From: JBHEBG01 sp046557915
GTDB taxonomy: Bacteria; Bacteroidota; Bacteroidia; Flavobacteriales; Flavobacteriaceae
Reading direction: 5' to 3'
Assembly (NCBI RefSeq): GCF_046557915.1
Contig: NZ_JBHEBG010000010.1
Coordinates: forward strand, 1-20,908
Length of the DNA: 20,908 nt
Part shown: in pieces, positions 1 to 9,045 of the stretch
How positions within the stretch are numbered: position 1 is the stretch's first letter
Layout: every line of letters begins with the position of its first letter
Position numbers and translations under genes: made by a program
Notes under the pieces: model-generated
What the model saw: only the letters and a program-made list of their open reading frames with translations
What the model was told of the DNA's origin: nothing
Database searches by the model: none

Positions 1-1065
1 TCCGTCGGAGGAGAAGTACAGTTCGTTGTCCTTGGCAAGGAAGGGGAAAGATTCCCTTCCCTTGGTATTTATTTTTTCCCCCAGATTTTTTGGAATGCCC
101 AGGGAGCCATCTGGGTTTATATCCACGGTATAGATATCCGTAAGGCCCAGGGATCCCGGTCTGTCAGACACAAAGTACAATTTGTCCTCTTTAGGGCTTA
201 AAACGGGGTGCGCGTTGGAATAATCGTCCCCATTTATGGGCAGGTCCTCAACATCGGTCCATTCCCCTTTTTTCCATGTGGCCCGATAGACCTTTAAACG
301 TAGTACGTTTTGTTTGTTTTTGCGTTTAAAGGGTGTTACATTGTTCCTTGTGAAATACATGGTGGTACCATCCTGGGTAAAGACCGCACTGGATTCATGA
401 TACTTGGTATTTACATCACCTTTGAGCCTTACAGGGGCCCCTAAAGATCCATCATCATTTATAGAGGCCTCAAATAAATCCAAAAACGATAGTCCGTCCC
501 ATGGACTAAGACGTCTCCCAGCTTCGGAAATGTCCTGTGTAGAAGCGAAGATTAGTTTTTTTTCATGAAAAGCGGCCCCGAAATCCACCCCGGTAGAGTT
601 AATATTGGCGGGCTCCATGGTGTATCGTCCGGAGTTCTCCTCAATGATCTTTAAATAGTCTATGGCATTTCCCAAGGTTTCGCTCACTATGCCGTTCTTT
701 TTAATATAGGCATTGAACCAATGAACGGAGAGTTCTTCGTTGCCCAATGCCTTTAATGACTGTGAGTAGCGGAGATAATATATGGGTTCCAAATCTTCCG
801 TCATGGAGAACAATTCCTTGTACCAATGGGAGGCCTCTACATATTTGGCATTGAAATAATAGATGTTCCCCAGCTTCCTGAAGAGTTCCTCGGACCTGTA
901 GCCAGATTCTGCAAGATCAAGATAAATCTCCGAAGCATCGATATAAGCAAGATCGGCATATTTTTTATTGGCACGGTCCAGTTTTACCTCTTGCCCAAAA
1001 CCGGTAAGGGCAAGGACAAAAAAGAACAAGGTACATAGATATGGAGTTTTTAGATATGTATTCAT
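1..1065 (-). CDS. OmpA-family / PD40-repeat outer-membrane lipoprotein-like protein (partial)
   Basis: An open frame of 355 codons runs from the ATG at 1065 to the left edge without a stop, so the C-terminus is missing. Residues 1-24 look like a signal peptide (hydrophobic FFFVLALTG, then FGQ). Residues about 25-140 are helical and TPR-like (GNIYYFNAKYVEASHWYKEL). From about residue 160 there are PD40/WD40-like beta-propeller motifs (SPKEDKLYFVSDRPG near 295-310, and AKDNELYFSSDG at the edge). In Bacteroidota this TPR-PD40 layout normally continues into a carboxypeptidase-regulatory-like fold and a peptidoglycan-binding OmpA domain; that part is inferred here. It starts 17 bases after the PorP/SprF stop, so it is probably the third gene of the operon starting at 8548. 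Cargo, PorP/SprF and OmpA genes commonly sit together in gliding bacteria. The likely role is to anchor or support the outer-membrane partner. Confidence 0.85.
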   Translation of the reverse strand, partial: MNTYLKTPYLCTLFFFVLALTGFGQEVKLDRANKKYADLAYIDASEIYLDLAESGYRSEELFRKLGNIYYFNAKYVEASHWYKELFSMTEDLEPIYYLRYSQSLKALGNEELSVHWFNAYIKKNGIVSETLGNAIDYLKIIEENSGRYTMEPANINSTGVDFGAAFHEKKLIFASTQDISEAGRRLSPWDGLSFLDLFEASINDDGSLGAPVRLKGDVNTKYHESSAVFTQDGTTMYFTRNNVTPFKRKNKQNVLRLKVYRATWKKGEWTDVEDLPINGDDYSNAHPVLSPKEDKLYFVSDRPGSLGLTDIYTVDINPDGSLGIPKNLGEKINTKGRESFPFLAKDNELYFSSDG

Positions 1066-1082
1066 AATCGGTGTATAAGGTG

Positions 1083-2024
1083 TTAAAAGAATCTTGGATT
1101 TATAGAGTTTCTAACTCTTTTGGTAAACTCAAAGCGCAAGAAGAAATCGTGGGACCCGGAATTGTAGTTCCCCAGTTCGGAGGTATCGTAATCATAGGCA
1201 TAGCCCAGCATTAAACGATCGTTTATTTGAAAACCGGCCAATGCACTTATCGAAGCATCCAAGCGATAGGAAAGCCCTATTATGAACCTATCGTTGAACA
1301 GAAAGTTAGCAGAAGCATCAAAAGCCAAGGGAGCACCCTTTACCGCTTTTGTAAGTATGGCCGGTTTAAATTTAAGTTCTCTATTAATTTCAAGAATATA
1401 TCCCGCAATCAGGTAGAAGTGTGCTACTTCGGATGCAGTAGAAGATATAGAATCATCATAATGGTCGGTAGACAATATATTTGGAGATGACAATCCAACA
1501 TACCATCTATCGTCAAAATGGAGGTAAGCACCCAGACCTACATTGGGTGAAAAACGATTCTCAATGTTTTGAGAAAATACTTGTTCACTGGGATCTCTTA
1601 TGTCCAATTTTCTAAAGTCGACATTTAAAAGGTTCATTCCTCCCTTGAGACCAAAAGACAACTCGGTATTCCTGCTCAGGGAAATGGTATAGGAAAAATC
1701 CACGGTTACATTACTTTCAGTGGACGGGCCTATCTCATCATGGATAATGGAAAGGCCGAGGCCCACACCCCTTTCCCCAACCGGACTGTTCACGGAAAAG
1801 GCAAGGGATTTGGGAGCCCCGTTCAATCCAACCCATTGGGAACGATAAAGGCTATTGAAGCTTAATACGCCTCTGTTGCCGGCATAAGCAGGGTTTATTG
1901 TTGTTGTATTGTACATATATTGGGTGTACTCAGAATCTTGTTGTCCATGGCAAAGGATGGGGAGGCCTATTGCCAATAGGACAAGGAACAAGATTTTTTT
2001 ATGGTTGTGATAGATTACTTTCAT
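1083..2024 (-). CDS. PorP/SprF family type IX secretion system membrane protein
   Basis: About 313 residues if started at the ATG at 2024. The sequence MKVIYHNHKKILFLVLLAIG gives a clean signal peptide ending near CHGQQ. Family hallmarks are YTQYMYNTTTINPAYAGNRG just after the signal, and YRSQWVGLNGAPK. The rest is beta-rich and ends in an aromatic-rich strand (FEFTKRV...INPRFF), as expected for an outer-membrane barrel. A GTG at 2054 overlaps the stop of the preceding gene (GTGA) and would add ten charged residues before the signal; I prefer 2024 but cannot exclude translational coupling from 2054. In Flavobacterium johnsoniae SprF is needed to secrete and attach the adjacent SprB adhesin, and type B sorting domains generally need such a partner. 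By position this protein should serve the 2165-residue cargo encoded just upstream. Confidence 0.93.
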   Translation of the reverse strand: MKVIYHNHKKILFLVLLAIGLPILCHGQQDSEYTQYMYNTTTINPAYAGNRGVLSFNSLYRSQWVGLNGAPKSLAFSVNSPVGERGVGLGLSIIHDEIGPSTESNVTVDFSYTISLSRNTELSFGLKGGMNLLNVDFRKLDIRDPSEQVFSQNIENRFSPNVGLGAYLHFDDRWYVGLSSPNILSTDHYDDSISSTASEVAHFYLIAGYILEINRELKFKPAILTKAVKGAPLAFDASANFLFNDRFIIGLSYRLDASISALAGFQINDRLMLGYAYDYDTSELGNYNSGSHDFFLRFEFTKRVRNSINPRFF

Positions 2025-2050
2025 GGTCTTTTTATTTTTATGGATATGGA

Positions 2051-5000
2051 TCACTTGTCGCTCGTTAGGTATAAATAACCGGACTGTTGAATGGTTCGTG
2101 ATTGACCACTGCCCGTAAATTGATACTGTAATATGTAGAAATAGGTTCCTGTGGGCAGTTTTTCACCCCTGGCGATTGTAAGCCTACCATCTGAATAACC
2201 TTTGAATACCTTGTTCAGATTATCGTATCCATTTGCTTCAAATACTTTTATTCCCCAGCGGTTGAAGATTTCAACTTGGTTGTTAGGGAAACAATCGATA
2301 CCCTCTAACAAGAAGATGTCATTTTGCCCGTTGTTATTGGCAGATACGGCATTGTAGACCGTAAGGGGGCAGGTAAGCTGCAAGGTTTGCGTATGGGAGG
2401 TCTCGTTCCCACACTCATCGGTGGCCGTCCATGTCCGTACCAAGGAGTATTGGGAGCTACAATTTCCTGGCACTTCGGTCTCGGTAAAGTCTACGGTAAC
2501 AGCACCGCAATTGTCCGTGGCCGTAAGTATCGCAACTTCGGGAATGGTATCGCACTCGGCGAAACCGTCCTGTGGTAGCGCTTCTACAAAAACCGGAGCG
2601 GTTGTGTCCCCTACGTTTATTGTTTGTACATGTATGGTTTCAATACCGCACTCGTTGGTGGCGGTCCATGTCCTTTCGAGGCTATAATCCGAAGGACAGC
2701 TTCCATCGATCCTGGTCTCGGTAAAGGCAACAGTGGCGGTACCACAGTTGTCGGTAGCTGAAAGGGTTTCCGCTACTGGGATCTGGGCATCGCATTCCAC
2801 GGTGATATCCGCTGGCAATGTCCCCACGAACACGGGGCTTGTGGTATCCTGTACGGTGATGGTCTGTATGTGTACGGTAGTAAGTCCGCACTCATCGGTG
2901 GCGGTCCATGTCCTCTCCAGGCTATAATCCGAAGGACAGCTTCCATCGGTCCTGGTTTCGGTAAAGGCAACAGTGGCGGTACCACAGTTATCGGTAGCCG
3001 TGAAGGTTTCCGGGGCAGGTACGGCATCGCATTCCACGGTGATGTCCGCTGGCAATGTCCCCACGAACACGGGGTTTGTGGTATCCTGTACGGTGATGTT
3101 CTGTGTACATTCCTCTGTATTGAGCACGGTATCCTCACCAAGGTCTCTTATGCCATTGCCATTGGTATCGCCATATTCGGTTATGGTATAGGTACGGACA
3201 ACGGTGACATTGCAATTTCCGGTATCCGGGCCATTGACGGCGGTAATTTCAATAACACCGCAGGGAATATCCCCAATGCTTCCATCGGCATTGCCCAAGG
3301 CCTCGAATTCGGTTTCTGTAAGCGTGGTGGCCGAAGGCAGCTCTTCATAACATTGCACTGTAGTGGCGGGGAAGGTGGGGCAGGTTACCTCAAAGACGCA
3401 GCATACCGGCGCCACATCGGCCACTGTAACGGTATTACAGTTGTTGATATCCGTAAAATCTATGCTATAATCCGTTCCCGCGGGTATAGGGTCTGAAGTC
3501 CAGGTATTGCCCACAAAGGTACCGGGAGCCCCGTTTCCTGTTGCGCTAAATGGAGGTGCACCGTTTAGCAGCACTGTAAGTACGTAGCTTTGGCCATCCA
3601 GGGCACATGAGATAGTCTCCGTACCTGTTTGTGCCAATAGTGCAGTTACGTTAATCTGTGCAGTATCGCTACTGGTACATCCGTTGGCATTGGTAAATTC
3701 ATAGGTAAGGGTGTGTGTCCCTGTTCCGGCCGTGGCGGGGTCAAAACTGTTGCCCGTTACCCCGGTTCCGCTAAAGACCCCACCGATGGGGTTTGCCAAT
3801 GTAGTCAAGTCCAAGACATCAGCATCCACACATATATTGGCAGGGTCAGTAAAAGTGACTATGGGCAGGGCGTTTACGGTAATAATCGCTGTAGCAGTGT
3901 TGGTACATCCGTTCGTATCGGTAAATTCATAAGTAATAGTATGCGTTCCTACTCCAACAGTAGCCGGGTCAAAGCTATTGCCTGTTACCCCCGGTCCGCT
4001 AAATGTTCCGCCAGTTGGGTTTGCCAATATGGTAAGATCCAGGGCACCAGCATCCACACATATACCTGCAGGGGCATCAAAGGTGAGCAGGGGCAAGGCA
4101 TTCTCTATTAATTGTATTGGTGTGCGTGTAGTACTGGTACAATTGTTGTTTGTATTCCTAGCTTCCGCATAATAGGTTCCGGCGACCGTAGGAGTATAAC
4201 TTGTATTTCCACTTAACAGCGGAGTACCTCCCGAGGGGGAATCATACCAGTCAACAGTTTCTCCTAGCTCCACGTTTGCTGTTAGCGTAGGGATCGTGGT
4301 TCCGGTACAATAACTCTGATCACTCCCACCTATTGGAGCGTTTACTATAGGGCAGTTGCAGTCAGGGGCCATTACTTCCAAGGTACTGTCGCAGCTATTG
4401 GCATCGGTAACCGTTATGGTAATATTGGTTGCTGCCGGTACATCCGTAATGGACCAGATGTTCCCTGAGGTGTTGATTACACTGCCTGATGTACTGGTGA
4501 CCGTTCCTGAGCTTACCGACACATTCAATGAATAGCTAAGCAAGTCTATGGAACATGTAGCAGCATCGGTTACGGAAAGGATAGGTAAATCGTTTACCGT
4601 AATAGTGGCTGTTGCGGAGTTGATACATCCGCTTGTATCTGTAAATTCATAAGTAAGGTCGTGTGCTCCCGTTCCGGCTGTGGCTGGGTCAAAGCTGTTG
4701 CCCGTTACCCCTGGTCCGCTAAAGGTGCCTCCAACAGGGCTTGCGAATGAAGTCAGGTCTAGGACATCAGCATCTACACATATATCGGTAGGATCCGTAA
4801 AGGTGACCACTGGTAGAGCGTTTACGGTAATTTGTGCAGTATCGCTATTGGTACATCCGTTGGTATCTGTAAATTCATAGGTAAGGATATGCGCTCCCGT
4901 TCCGGCTGTGGCGGGGTCAAAACTGTTGCCCGTCACCCCTGGTCCGCTGAAGGTACCCCCAATGGGGCTTGCCAATGTAGTTAGGTCCAAGGCATTGGCA

Positions 5001-8000
5001 TCTACACATATATCACTAGGGCCTGTAAAAGTGACTACTGGCAGGGCGTTTACGGTAATGGTGGCTGTTGTGGAGTTGGTACATCCGTTTGTATCGGTAA
5101 ATTCATAGGTGAGGATGTGTGCTCCCGTTCCGGCAACGGCCGGGTCAAAATTGTTGCCCGTTACACCTGGTCCACTAAAGGTACCCCCAACGGGGCTTGC
5201 CAATGTAGTAAGGTCCACGGCATTGGCATCTACACATATATCGGCAGGATCGTTAAAGGAGACCACCGGCAGATCGTTTACGGTAATTATGGCTGTTGCG
5301 GAGTTGATACATCCATTGACATCGGTAAATTCATAGGTGAGGTTGTGTACTCCCGTTCCGGCTATGGTAGGGTCAAAACTGTTGCCCGTTACACCAGGTC
5401 CACTAAAGGTGCCTCCAACAGGGTTCGCCAATGAAGTTAGGTCCAAGGCATTGGCATCCACACATATGTCCGAAGGATTATCAAAGGTAACCACTGGTAG
5501 ATCGTTTACTGTAATGGCGACTGTTATGGAGTTGGTACATCCATTGGCATCGGTAAATTCATAGGTAAGGTCGTGAGCTCCCGTTCCGGCTATGGCAGGG
5601 TCAAAACTGTTGCCCGTTACACCGGGTCCACTAAAGGTACCCCCAACAGGGTTTGCCAATGTATTTAGGTCCAAGGCATTGGCATCCACGCATATATCGG
5701 TAGGGGCGTCAAAAGTAACTACGGGTAGGGGGTTCACTATAAGATCCACAGTTTCGTCTAGCATGGCGGAGGCACATCCATTGCCCGATATCCCTATAGT
5801 ATAGGTAGTTGTACCGGTAACGAGTTGGTCGGATGGAATTGTGAGAACGAGATCTGCTCCTGTTCCTTCCCCATTTACTTCTGGAGTAAGTGGATTACCG
5901 CCCAATAAAAGTTCATAAGTAATCCCAATTTCCGTATCGGCTATGGTTACTGTTGCATCATCACCTTCACAGACCGTGTCTTCAGTAACTTCCAAAGACG
6001 TAATGGGTACGGTAATGGTAATGGTGGCAGTGGATGGTGTGGTACCCGAACACAATCTGGCTTTTGCAACATATTCTACTGTATACGTCGTTGTTTGTTG
6101 CACTGGGACTATAATGGATGTATCACTCTTGTCCGTGTTTAGGATATTGCCCTGACCATCTTTCCATGTAATGTCAAAAATAAAAGGAGATACATCGTCA
6201 ATTGTAAGTGTTACTTCCGTACCCGGGCATACCATGTTTTGATCCGGTACTATTACCGGCGAAATAGGCGAAAAAGATAATGCTGCCGCTACCTCACTTC
6301 CACCGCATCCGGTAGTTGTTCTTACTATATAATCTCCATCGCTTAACCCTTCAAAAATATGAGACCTTTCCGGACCATTGGGTATAGTAATTTGAGATAT
6401 CGCATTACCTATAACCATGCCATTTGGTGTGGCATTGAAAAGCTCAAAAGTAATTGGGTAAACAAGATTTGTTAGGCCACTATCCGGAATTTGAGCAAGT
6501 ATAACCCCGGAAGAAGAATTGTTAAAATCACAAAAAGTACCTGCCGTGTTTACATCAATAGGTTCTGGCTCTTCAATGGTCAGTACATCTGTTATATATT
6601 CCCGATCCTCATTGCTAGCTGTTACAGCAGAATATAAAAGATCCCTTTCAGTAGACTCAAAATTAACACTACTGAACCTAATTATGTATTTCCCTGGTGT
6701 AAGACCACTAAAAGAACCATTAAGTAAAGAGGATGTGTTTTCATCTGTAAGCAGTAGATTACCCAGTTGACCAGTGCCATCATCTGTCCAAAGTTCAACA
6801 ATTATATTGTTCATTGGCCTACGAATAGTTCTGGCAACATTAATAGTGTTCATTTCATATTCGATGGTGTTGGAATTTCTACATCCCGGAATTACCCTGA
6901 GCATAGGATTATAGCGTGCACGCCGACTATTTGGAATTGTAAATCTTTTTTCTACCGAACTGTTGTTTGCTCGGGAACAATCATCAGAAGCAATTATTTT
7001 ATATTCGCCAGGAGGTAAATCCCCTATGATGGAATTATTTGTGGTGGTCGTATACACAAGGGGAAACTGAATGGTGTAAGATCCTGCCAGGGTATAGGGT
7101 TGGGTTGGGTTAATGGTAATGCTAGACTGGAACGGAACAGGTTCTATACTATAGGTCGTTTCCGAAATGGCCGATACATCCGGTAGTCCGGGGGTGTTAA
7201 GAATTTCAAGGCCTACGGTTCCTTCTAGAACAGATTTAGCCACCGTTATAATAATATCGTTCAGAGGATTGGTTTCTTCTTTTGTGTCAAAAACTATCGG
7301 ATCCGTCGTATGACAATCGTCTTTACCGGAAACCCTGTAACGTCCTCTCCCCGGCAAAATAAAAGGATTGCCTACTGTAACCAAAGGATTATTGCTACCA
7401 CCACCTAATCTCGCTGTAACATCTTCCCAAACACCAGGGGATGTTTCTTGTTCCACTATTATTTCATTCCGCTCCAGGAACATAGCATAGGTATCTGAAG
7501 GTTGCGGATTTGGATTATTCTGAAAAGCAGTGGCCAAGACGTTTAATAAATGGGTTGACATACAGGTAGTTGAGTCAAAACCAACTTGTACATCGATATT
7601 CATTAAATTGTTATCAATTGGCAATGTGGTATTACCTCCCGAAAAAGTGGAACATCCATCATTAAAGGACAAGTTGAAATCAACACCGCCGGGTAGTCCT
7701 GGTGGGTATTCAAAAACAACATTATTACCGTTTATGTTAGTTAACGTCAAGTTTACTGGCGCGCCCCCATTAATGGCTATGGTAGCATTGCCCGCCTCTT
7801 GTATTTTTGCCCTGCCCTCGGCAGAAAAAACCGAAAGCCTGAATAGCACATCATAAAGGTTACAGTCTCTATTGCTCCTTGCAAAATTGGCATTTCGATA
7901 TAGAGAACTTGCAGTGCTGTTGGGAAGAACAATGGCCTGGTCCCTTTGGTTTAGGTTGCATCCTAAATCCGTTACCCGGTATCCATATGTACCTTCTTCC

Positions 8001-8548
8001 AGACCTACCGAGAAGATATAGGTTCTATCAGTAATCTCCCCAGAAGACTCGATTAGGCTACCCGAGGTATCCAATAGTTCGTATATAAAATTGGGCCCTG
8101 TGCCCCCGCTTGCTATGTTTACGATTATTCCCCCGTCTGTTCCCCCTGGACACGATGGTGAGCTCGTTTCACTATTGAGAATCATAGGTATATAAGTAGT
8201 TGGTATAGTCATTAGGGGGAAATCCCTTTCCTCAGAACCCAATATCAACTTTAAGGTATAGCCCTGATCCGGACTGGAAAGAAGATTATCAAATTCTACA
8301 CTTCCGTTGTCAGGGATATTTTTTATAATTGGCGTGGGATTACCTACTATAGTAAGAATGGCTTGTACTCCTATACAATCCAGATTTCCGGTATATTGTA
8401 GGCTAATGACGCCATCGTTTGGGCAAGCTCCCCCATTGACCTCTATATCAAAATCGGTGAGATCGCATTGTGCGTAGGTTAATTGGGCGCTAAAGACTAG
8501 TAAAAAAAATAAGATGGTTTGGTGGTTAAAGCATAATCTTTTTTTCAT
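2051..8548 (-). CDS. Giant secreted repeat protein with T9SS type B (gliding-motility-associated) C-terminal domain
   Basis: 2165 residues. A signal peptide (about 1-26, ending TYAQ) is followed by a long beta-rich region (27 to about 760) with no domain I recognise. Next come Ig/PKD-like modules (from about 765), five tandem 76-residue repeats (941-1320), a spacer with another Ig-like module (1321-1484), two more 76-residue repeats (1485-1636), a cysteine-containing linker, three HYR-like domains (about 1823-2060) and a C-terminal domain (about 2062-2165). The last has the TIGR04131/CHU_C pattern: VSANNNGQNDIF, then VEIFNRWGIKVFE, then LPTGTYFYIL and a terminal SGYLYL strand. This domain directs T9SS export, and type B cargo depends on a PorP/SprF partner, which is the next gene. 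The likely role is a cell-surface adhesin, possibly for gliding or surface attachment; the ligand is unknown. A sigma-type promoter motif (8644-8672) and a leader hairpin (8598-8622) lie upstream. Confidence 0.93.
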   Translation of the reverse strand: MKKRLCFNHQTILFFLLVFSAQLTYAQCDLTDFDIEVNGGACPNDGVISLQYTGNLDCIGVQAILTIVGNPTPIIKNIPDNGSVEFDNLLSSPDQGYTLKLILGSEERDFPLMTIPTTYIPMILNSETSSPSCPGGTDGGIIVNIASGGTGPNFIYELLDTSGSLIESSGEITDRTYIFSVGLEEGTYGYRVTDLGCNLNQRDQAIVLPNSTASSLYRNANFARSNRDCNLYDVLFRLSVFSAEGRAKIQEAGNATIAINGGAPVNLTLTNINGNNVVFEYPPGLPGGVDFNLSFNDGCSTFSGGNTTLPIDNNLMNIDVQVGFDSTTCMSTHLLNVLATAFQNNPNPQPSDTYAMFLERNEIIVEQETSPGVWEDVTARLGGGSNNPLVTVGNPFILPGRGRYRVSGKDDCHTTDPIVFDTKEETNPLNDIIITVAKSVLEGTVGLEILNTPGLPDVSAISETTYSIEPVPFQSSITINPTQPYTLAGSYTIQFPLVYTTTTNNSIIGDLPPGEYKIIASDDCSRANNSSVEKRFTIPNSRRARYNPMLRVIPGCRNSNTIEYEMNTINVARTIRRPMNNIIVELWTDDGTGQLGNLLLTDENTSSLLNGSFSGLTPGKYIIRFSSVNFESTERDLLYSAVTASNEDREYITDVLTIEEPEPIDVNTAGTFCDFNNSSSGVILAQIPDSGLTNLVYPITFELFNATPNGMVIGNAISQITIPNGPERSHIFEGLSDGDYIVRTTTGCGGSEVAAALSFSPISPVIVPDQNMVCPGTEVTLTIDDVSPFIFDITWKDGQGNILNTDKSDTSIIVPVQQTTTYTVEYVAKARLCSGTTPSTATITITVPITSLEVTEDTVCEGDDATVTIADTEIGITYELLLGGNPLTPEVNGEGTGADLVLTIPSDQLVTGTTTYTIGISGNGCASAMLDETVDLIVNPLPVVTFDAPTDICVDANALDLNTLANPVGGTFSGPGVTGNSFDPAIAGTGAHDLTYEFTDANGCTNSITVAITVNDLPVVTFDNPSDICVDANALDLTSLANPVGGTFSGPGVTGNSFDPTIAGTGVHNLTYEFTDVNGCINSATAIITVNDLPVVSFNDPADICVDANAVDLTTLASPVGGTFSGPGVTGNNFDPAVAGTGAHILTYEFTDTNGCTNSTTATITVNALPVVTFTGPSDICVDANALDLTTLASPIGGTFSGPGVTGNSFDPATAGTGAHILTYEFTDTNGCTNSDTAQITVNALPVVTFTDPTDICVDADVLDLTSFASPVGGTFSGPGVTGNSFDPATAGTGAHDLTYEFTDTSGCINSATATITVNDLPILSVTDAATCSIDLLSYSLNVSVSSGTVTSTSGSVINTSGNIWSITDVPAATNITITVTDANSCDSTLEVMAPDCNCPIVNAPIGGSDQSYCTGTTIPTLTANVELGETVDWYDSPSGGTPLLSGNTSYTPTVAGTYYAEARNTNNNCTSTTRTPIQLIENALPLLTFDAPAGICVDAGALDLTILANPTGGTFSGPGVTGNSFDPATVGVGTHTITYEFTDTNGCTNTATAIITVNALPIVTFTDPANICVDADVLDLTTLANPIGGVFSGTGVTGNSFDPATAGTGTHTLTYEFTNANGCTSSDTAQINVTALLAQTGTETISCALDGQSYVLTVLLNGAPPFSATGNGAPGTFVGNTWTSDPIPAGTDYSIDFTDINNCNTVTVADVAPVCCVFEVTCPTFPATTVQCYEELPSATTLTETEFEALGNADGSIGDIPCGVIEITAVNGPDTGNCNVTVVRTYTITEYGDTNGNGIRDLGEDTVLNTEECTQNITVQDTTNPVFVGTLPADITVECDAVPAPETFTATDNCGTATVAFTETRTDGSCPSDYSLERTWTATDECGLTTVHIQTITVQDTTSPVFVGTLPADITVECDAQIPVAETLSATDNCGTATVAFTETRIDGSCPSDYSLERTWTATNECGIETIHVQTINVGDTTAPVFVEALPQDGFAECDTIPEVAILTATDNCGAVTVDFTETEVPGNCSSQYSLVRTWTATDECGNETSHTQTLQLTCPLTVYNAVSANNNGQNDIFLLEGIDCFPNNQVEIFNRWGIKVFEANGYDNLNKVFKGYSDGRLTIARGEKLPTGTYFYILQYQFTGSGQSRTIQQSGYLYLTSDK
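2366..3082 (-). repeat. Three tandem HYR-like repeats (about 237-240 bp)
   Basis: They encode about residues 1823-2060 of the giant protein. Each starts DTT(N/S/A)PVFV and contains LP..., ATDNCG and RTWTAT(D/N)ECG. The first two units share long stretches of almost identical DNA (around 2680-2770 and 2920-3005, offset 240 bases), while the third is more diverged. HYR domains are Ig-like extracellular modules that here act as a stalk next to the sorting domain. Confidence 0.85.
3641..4096 (-). repeat. Two further 228-bp adhesin repeats, separated from the main array
   Basis: These encode residues 1485-1636 and are the same 76-residue unit as the array at 4589-5728. They start LPLLTF and LPIVTF. 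The second has VFSGTGVTGN where the others have TFSGPGVTGN. They are separated from the main array by about 490 bases encoding a different Ig-like module, so the repeat family was split by insertion or by module shuffling. Confidence 0.9.
4589..5728 (-). repeat. Five tandem 228-bp (76-residue) adhesin repeats
   Basis: Five head-to-tail copies encode residues 941-1320 of the giant cargo protein. Each begins LPVV(T/S)F, carries ICVDA near position 12 and GGTFSGPGVTGN at about 29-40, and ends with (T/S)YEFTD..GC and a closing T.ITVN strand. Unit length is exactly 76 codons in all five copies, with no indels. The copies differ at few positions, so the array is a likely substrate for recombination and copy-number change. 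The single conserved Cys near the start and the one near the end of each unit could form a disulphide. Confidence 0.93.
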
Positions 8549-8597
8549 ACTGCATGGGGTTATGTTAAAACTAAATGCTGCATTATTAAGTATTGGA

Positions 8598-8622
8598 GGT
8601 AATTCCTTGCTGAGGAATCACC
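8598..8622 (-). promoter_or_regulatory. Hairpin in the 5' leader of the giant cargo gene
   Basis: On the minus strand GGT-G-ATTCCT, loop CAGCA, AGGAAT-T-ACC forms a ten-base-pair stem with one G-U pair and a five-base loop. On the plus strand the same position is an A-C mismatch, so the structure fits minus-strand RNA better. It lies about 50 bases before the ATG at 8548 and about 20 bases after the predicted -10 element. It could stabilise the mRNA or control translation. It has no T-run, so it does not look like a terminator. Confidence 0.5.
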
Positions 8623-8643
8623 TAAGAAACTTGCTCTTTAGTA

Positions 8644-8672
8644 TTTAGACCCCTTTTTTTATTTAGGTAACT
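8644..8672 (-). promoter_or_regulatory. Predicted ECF-type promoter of the giant cargo/PorP operon
   Basis: On the minus strand AGTTAC (8672-8667), a 16-base A-rich spacer ending GGG, then GTCTAAA (8650-8644). It is the same element, with the same spacing, as at 8925-8953 and 14141-14169. Transcription would start near 8637, giving a leader of about 90 bases before the ATG at 8548. It points into the operon that continues to the left edge. Confidence 0.65.
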
Positions 8673-8906
8673 AAAAAAATAAAATGAGTGCTTCAATTGC
8701 TTGTTGTTAAAAGCTGTTTTTGTGCAATTTTTAAAGGAAAGACCGAAACATATCAATGGGTAAAAGATCAATTTTGTGTTGTTGTGTTTTGCTGGCAGTT
8801 TACGGTACAATACACATGATATTCGCTATTAGCCCGGTAAAGCAACGAAAGAAAATAAGTAAGGATATAGAAGTGCCAATGATTGGGAATACAAGTTGGT
8901 GAGGAT

Positions 8907-8952
8907 AAAAAAAATCCGGTCTATGGTTACTAAAAAAAAAAATCCGGTCTAA
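8907..8952 (+). repeat. Direct repeat of A-tract plus TCCGGTCTA
   Basis: Two copies of an A-run followed by TCCGGTCTA (TCCGGTCTA at 8915-8923 and 8943-8951), 28 bases apart. Only the downstream copy has the GGTTAC element at the correct 16-base distance; the upstream copy has TGGTGA there. It may be a duplicated -10 region or a second, weaker binding site. Confidence 0.6.
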
Positions 8953-8953
8953 A
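8925..8953 (+). promoter_or_regulatory. Predicted ECF-type promoter upstream of the 143-residue orphan gene
   Basis: GGTTAC (8925-8930), 16 bases containing eleven consecutive A and ending TCCG, then GTCTAAA (8947-8953). The core and spacing match those at 8644-8672 (minus) and 14141-14169. The next plus-strand start codon is at 9046, so the leader would be about 85 bases. A second copy of the A-run plus TCCGGTCTA half lies immediately upstream (8907-8923). Confidence 0.62.
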
Positions 8954-9045
8954 CAATATAAGGAGGTCTATATGATATTAAAAAGCTATCACATGGAATG
9001 CGAATTCTAAAAATATGAACAATTGATTTATCAAAATGCTAGATA

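Noticed and set aside
2324..5804. Many plus-strand open frames opposite the giant adhesin gene, several recurring every 228 bases
   Set aside because: They are antisense shadows of the repeat array; the minus-strand gene has a signal peptide, domains and a sorting signal, while these have neither starts in context nor recognisable products.
8622..8810. Minus-strand 62-codon open frame upstream of the giant adhesin
   Set aside because: It covers the predicted promoter and leader hairpin, has a low-complexity composition (Lys, Asn, Phe) and resembles no protein I know.
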